This document shows, piece after piece, positions 61,038 to 64,000 of a stretch of DNA of 64,000 bases. The position numbers and the translations under genes are program-made. This DNA comes from Phlebotomus papatasi. Taxonomy: Eukaryota > Arthropoda > Insecta > Diptera > Psychodidae. Within the stretch, counting starts at the first letter, position 1, and every line of letters starts with the position of its first letter. Location of the stretch: contig NC_077222.1 of NCBI RefSeq assembly GCF_024763615.1, forward strand, positions 44,702,001-44,766,000. Direction: 5' to 3'. A model generated the notes under the pieces. That model was not told the DNA's origin. It did no database searches and worked only from the letters and a program-made list of their open reading frames with translations.

Positions 61038-61801
61038 TTAGCGATACAGATGATCTGCCTGGATATTCACTGCAATCTCCGACTCCCACTTGTCACCGTT
61101 CAGCAAGAGCTTTTCTTTATTGTACAGCAACTCCTCATGAGTTTCGGTTGAGAACTCAAAATTGGGTCCTTCCACAATGGCATCCACAGGACAAGCTTCT
61201 TGACAAAAACCACAATATATGCACTTTGTCATATCAATATCATATCTGGTGGTTCTTCGACTTCCATCAGCACGTTCCTCGGCTTCAATGGTAATAGCCT
61301 GAGCTGGGCAAATAGCCTCGCATAATTTGCACGCAATACAACGTTCCTCTCCACTGGGATAGCGCCTTAGGGCGTGTTCACCGCGGAAACGAGGACTCAG
61401 AGGACCTTTTTCGAATGGATAGTTTATAGTAGCGGGTTCCTTGAAAATGTGAGCCAGAGTAACTCCCATTCCACGTGCAAGTTCAGTCCAGAACATAATT
61501 GCCGCAGCCCTTTCTGTGATATCACCCCATTCCATACTGGGTGGTTTATCATTCACATACACATAATTTCCTCCTCCTTTACCCGTAGAAGTGGGTGCCG
61601 GAACAGATGAACAGTGACGCAGTTGAGCTGTTACACCCAGGAACCGATGGCCTATCAAAAAAAATATCATAATTTATTCAAAAGTATTTATTTTGATCGC
61701 ACTTTGATGACATAACAATACATAACCTCACAGATACGTTTCGCATAAATTCTAAAAAACTTACCGGTTCTGGCCAAGGAGTATATCTTCATCGCAGCCA
61801 T
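61038..61801 (-). CDS. NDUFS8: NADH:ubiquinone oxidoreductase 23-kDa (TYKY) subunit
   Basis: Core subunit of mitochondrial complex I (ND-23 in flies), in the matrix arm, carrying the two 4Fe-4S clusters N6a and N6b that pass electrons toward ubiquinone. Exons: 61801-61765 and 61651-61038 (minus), GT-AG intron of 113 bp, 216 residues, TAA stop. The N-terminus MAAMKIYSLARTGHRFLG is basic and hydroxylated, as expected for a matrix import signal; a second in-frame Met is at position 4. The two CxxCxxCxxxCP motifs are intact: CIACKLCEAICP (C117, C120, C123, C127) and CIYCGFCQEACP (C156, C159, C162, C166). RFRGEHALRRYPSGEERC before the first cluster and the ADHLYR end match the family closely. Length is normal. 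AATAAA-type signals lie on the minus strand near 60985-60993. A strongly conserved family, so the call is firm. Confidence 0.97.
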
Positions 61802-62035
61802 TAGTACAATTTCTACCAATTTTTCTCTAAATTTAGGGCAAACACTGGGATTTTCCCCAATAAATCGCAGAAATTGGGCAGCACGAAAAACTTCTTAAAA
61901 CTGTTTTGGCATTTGACAGACTCAAGCAAATTTTTCCCCAAATTCCGCTAGAGGTCAGTGCATGAAAATTAAAATTGCTCGAATACTTAATCTTAAGTTT
62001 TGGAAGATATTGCAATTGGAATAAAATTATTGCTA

Positions 62036-62809
62036 CAGTGCTGTCTCTCTATATGCACACTCTCTATATGCACAGCTTTTGTGTCGGTTGCATTCAAAAT
62101 CAATTTGTTTACATTTTGACAAAGTAATAAAGAAAATTATTTTCTTCGTAACTAATTTTTCTTGCTTTTAATTTTCTTAATTTTATTTTTTCTGTTTCAT
62201 ATTATATTTAAAATAACACGGGAAATTCTAGAACAATAAAAAAAAATGATAATTTATTAAAAGAAAGAAAAAAACCGTTGGGAATTTCAAAAAAAGTTGT
62301 GCATATTCAGAGAGAGAACTGTCAAAAAAAGTACCCAAACTGTGCATATAGCGAGACAGCACTGTAGCAATAATTTTATTCCAATTGCAATGAAAAAAAA
62401 TAAAAATATACAGTGCTGTCTCGCTATATGCACAGTTTGGGTACTTTTTTTGACAGTTCTCTCTCTGAATATGCACAACTTTTTTTGAAATTCTCAACGG
62501 TTTTTTTTCTTTCTTTTAATAAATTATCATTTTTTTATTGTTCTAGAATTTCCCGTGTTATTAGGTGAGATTCCTAACAATCTCACCTACTATAATCCTA
62601 ACAAAATCTCATGTCCTCCGATTGGCCCCAATTTTAAATATAATGAGACAGAAAAAATAAAATTAAGAAAATTAAAAACAAGAAAAATTAGTTACCAAGA
62701 AAATAATTTTCTTTATTACTTTGTCAAAAAATGTAAACAAATTGATTTTGAATACAACCGACACAAAAGCTGTGCATATAGAGAGTGTGCATATAGAGAG
62801 ACAGCACTG
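62036..62809. mobile_element. Nested palindromic element, CAGTGCTGTCTCNCTATATG ends
   Basis: The outer ends TA|CAGTGCTGTCTCTCTATATG and CATATAGAGAGACAGCACTG|TA are inverted and TA-flanked. Arms run inward for about 180 bases (TTTGTTTACATTTTGACAAA opposite TTTGTCAAAAAATGTAAACA). Within lies a second, better-preserved inverted pair with the same ends facing each other (62337-62361 and 62412-62436: CTATATGCACAGTTTGGGTA). The small repeat AGGTGAGATTC...TCTCACCT (62563-62640) interrupts the right arm only. The same peptide can be read from both strands, which is simply the palindrome. CAGT...TA ends suggest a pogo/mariner-type origin. Confidence 0.8.
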
Positions 62810-62890
62810 TACAGAAATTGGATAATTTGCACTAATATTAGAAGAATAAAGCAACTGCAGATTATAGTGCTGATAGGACTCTATGAAATA

Positions 62891-63208
62891 CAGTAGACTC
62901 TTCGTTATCCGGCTGAGTGGGGGACAAAATGACATTTAGTTTTTTTGAATGATCAACGGTTTTTCTATTTTGTGCAGTATGAATTTATTTTCTGTCTGAC
63001 AAAGAAACACAGAATTTTCTTCATGGTGTCCTTATGTTTCATTTTTTATCACAATTATGTATTAAAAACTTCGATACAATGTTAATAATACTTTAATTCA
63101 CTCTGGACAAACATCATGTTTAGTGAAAATAATTTTGAATACATCAACCGCCAGTGTTTGGCAGCTGTCACCCGGATAACGAAGTGCTGGATAACGAAGA
63201 GTTGAGTG
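62891..63208. mobile_element. pogo/Tigger-like MITE (318 bp)
   Basis: TA|CAGTAGACTCTTCGTTATCC and GGATAACGAAGAGTTGAGTG|TA form inverted ends. Near the right end CCGGATAACGAAGTGC is an extra copy of the word. CAGTAGACTC...CGTTATCCGG is typical of pogo/Tigger-type ends; compare 25312. It lies about 500 bp upstream of the phosphoesterase start. Non-coding. Confidence 0.8.
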
Positions 63209-63707
63209 TAAAGCAATTCTTTTTATATGACTTGTAATGATGGGATGTACATGGAACTTTTCTATACTGTATCGATAAATCTGCATCTGGTAATGAATAA
63301 AATATTTTTAAACATTATTGGGCCACATATTTACACCATTCTTATAAGAATGTGACGGTTGATAAAGATTTCCAGCACCCATAAAAATTATTTAAAATTT
63401 TTATAATCGACATTCGATACTCTCAAAAAGAAGTTATCATCACCCCTGATTTCAATCATTTAAATAATTTCGGATTTTACATTTAAATTTGAAAAAAGTG
63501 GAAAAATACCAAAACTGAAAGTAAAATTGTGAATCATTGTTCTTGTAAGCATTTTGGCTATTACATCTTGAGTTCTTGTTTACTATTTATGGAGCTCAAT
63601 AAACATTGAGCTCCACGATATTTTTTTCCAAATCCGTCCCGTTTGAAGAGATAAGAAAATTCGATGATGTAGAAAATAGAACAGGTGTAATCAATTTACC
63701 CAACGCA
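63209..63707. promoter_or_regulatory. Upstream region of the MPPE1-like gene
   Basis: The 499 bp before the start codon are free of recognised repeats. No clear TATA box or palindromic operator-like site. A short inverted ATGGAGCTCAAT/ATTGAGCTCCA lies at 63589-63616. Promoter function is inferred from position. Confidence 0.35.
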
Positions 63708-64000
63708 ATGGCGTTTCGAGGTTTATCCCCTAGGTGAGTCCTCAGAATATTCTTCAAGTCAATTTGCATTGTATATTAATCCTCTATAACTTTCTGCAGA
63801 TTTGGCAGAAAATTTTTGGGAATCATCGCTTTGGCAATTATCTTCTACAACGAATTCCTTGTCTACAAAATTCAATCATTCTCATGGAAATCCATCCCCT
63901 GCCAAAGCGGTACAATAAATAGCCTGGATGAATTAATATGTTATTTCAGTGAAATTCTATCTACTTTTAGGCAATTGCACAAGGATTCTACTTGTGGCTG
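63708..64000 (+). CDS. MPPE1: MPPE1/PGAP5-like metallophosphoesterase, 5' end only
   Basis: Exons: 63708-63733, 63800-63909 and 63971 to beyond the window edge, joined at GT-AG introns of 66 and 61 bp. The readable protein begins MAFRGLSPR, then FGRKFLGIIALAIIFYNEFL (a membrane-anchor segment, about residues 14-31), VYKIQSFSWKSIPCQS, then GNCTRILLVA. The last block is the first beta strand that leads into the Asp-x-His of calcineurin-like phosphoesterases; the D is at the window's final bases. The arrangement TM + EFLIY-like + W + strand matches metazoan MPPE1 (PGAP5), which trims ethanolamine phosphate from GPI anchors in the secretory pathway. The catalytic domain is outside the window, so another membrane-bound metallophosphoesterase remains possible. 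Confidence 0.72.

Noticed and set aside
62287..62488. Identical 63-residue peptides on opposite strands
   Set aside because: A direct consequence of the inner palindrome; no start context, domain or splice structure.

Overview
The window is a 64-kb piece of an AT-rich eukaryotic nuclear genome, almost certainly an insect and most likely a dipteran. The evidence is a ZAD-type C2H2 zinc-finger gene (an insect-expanded family), short GT-AG introns of about 60-400 bp, and very dense small DNA transposons. It is a draft scaffold with a 500-base run of N at 49200-49699. Species cannot be fixed from the sequence alone; a nematoceran fly is my best guess.

Four protein-coding genes can be supported, all right of 38.5 kb. 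(1) DUSP11/PIR1, an RNA 5'-triphosphatase-like phosphatase on the minus strand, was assembled from eight small exons between 53536 and 38538; its second intron is 12.76 kb and full of repeats. (2) A ZAD + 11-finger C2H2 protein on the plus strand (53770-56393) starts 233 bp from DUSP11, head to head, with a TGACGTCA palindrome between them. (3) NDUFS8 (ND-23), the two-cluster ferredoxin-like subunit of respiratory complex I, lies on the minus strand (61801-61038) in two exons. (4) The 5' end of an MPPE1/PGAP5-like metallophosphoesterase lies on the plus strand from 63708 and runs off the window. These are housekeeping or regulatory genes with no evident shared pathway.

The left 38.5 kb has no gene I can support. 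It holds a decayed Tc1/mariner-type transposase fragment (10.6-10.95 kb), piggyBac-like MITEs with TTAA ends, and many TA-flanked inverted-repeat elements. The repeats fall into recognisable families: three copies of a 1.5-kb element with CCGTCGTTGC ends; two copies of a 1.3-1.6-kb GGGGAGACCGGGG element with a possible Tigger/pogo transposase remnant; several other families whose first bases are TA|GGG(G); pogo-like CAGTAGACTC elements; a foldback element built of 15-bp units; a tRNA-derived SINE; and, beside NDUFS8, two near-identical 1246-bp elements and a nested palindrome.

The most noteworthy pattern is a set of TA-targeting elements with different sequences but the same G-run start. In several of them a family-specific word from the terminus is repeated again inside the ends. 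I see no CRISPR, operon or other prokaryotic-type system.
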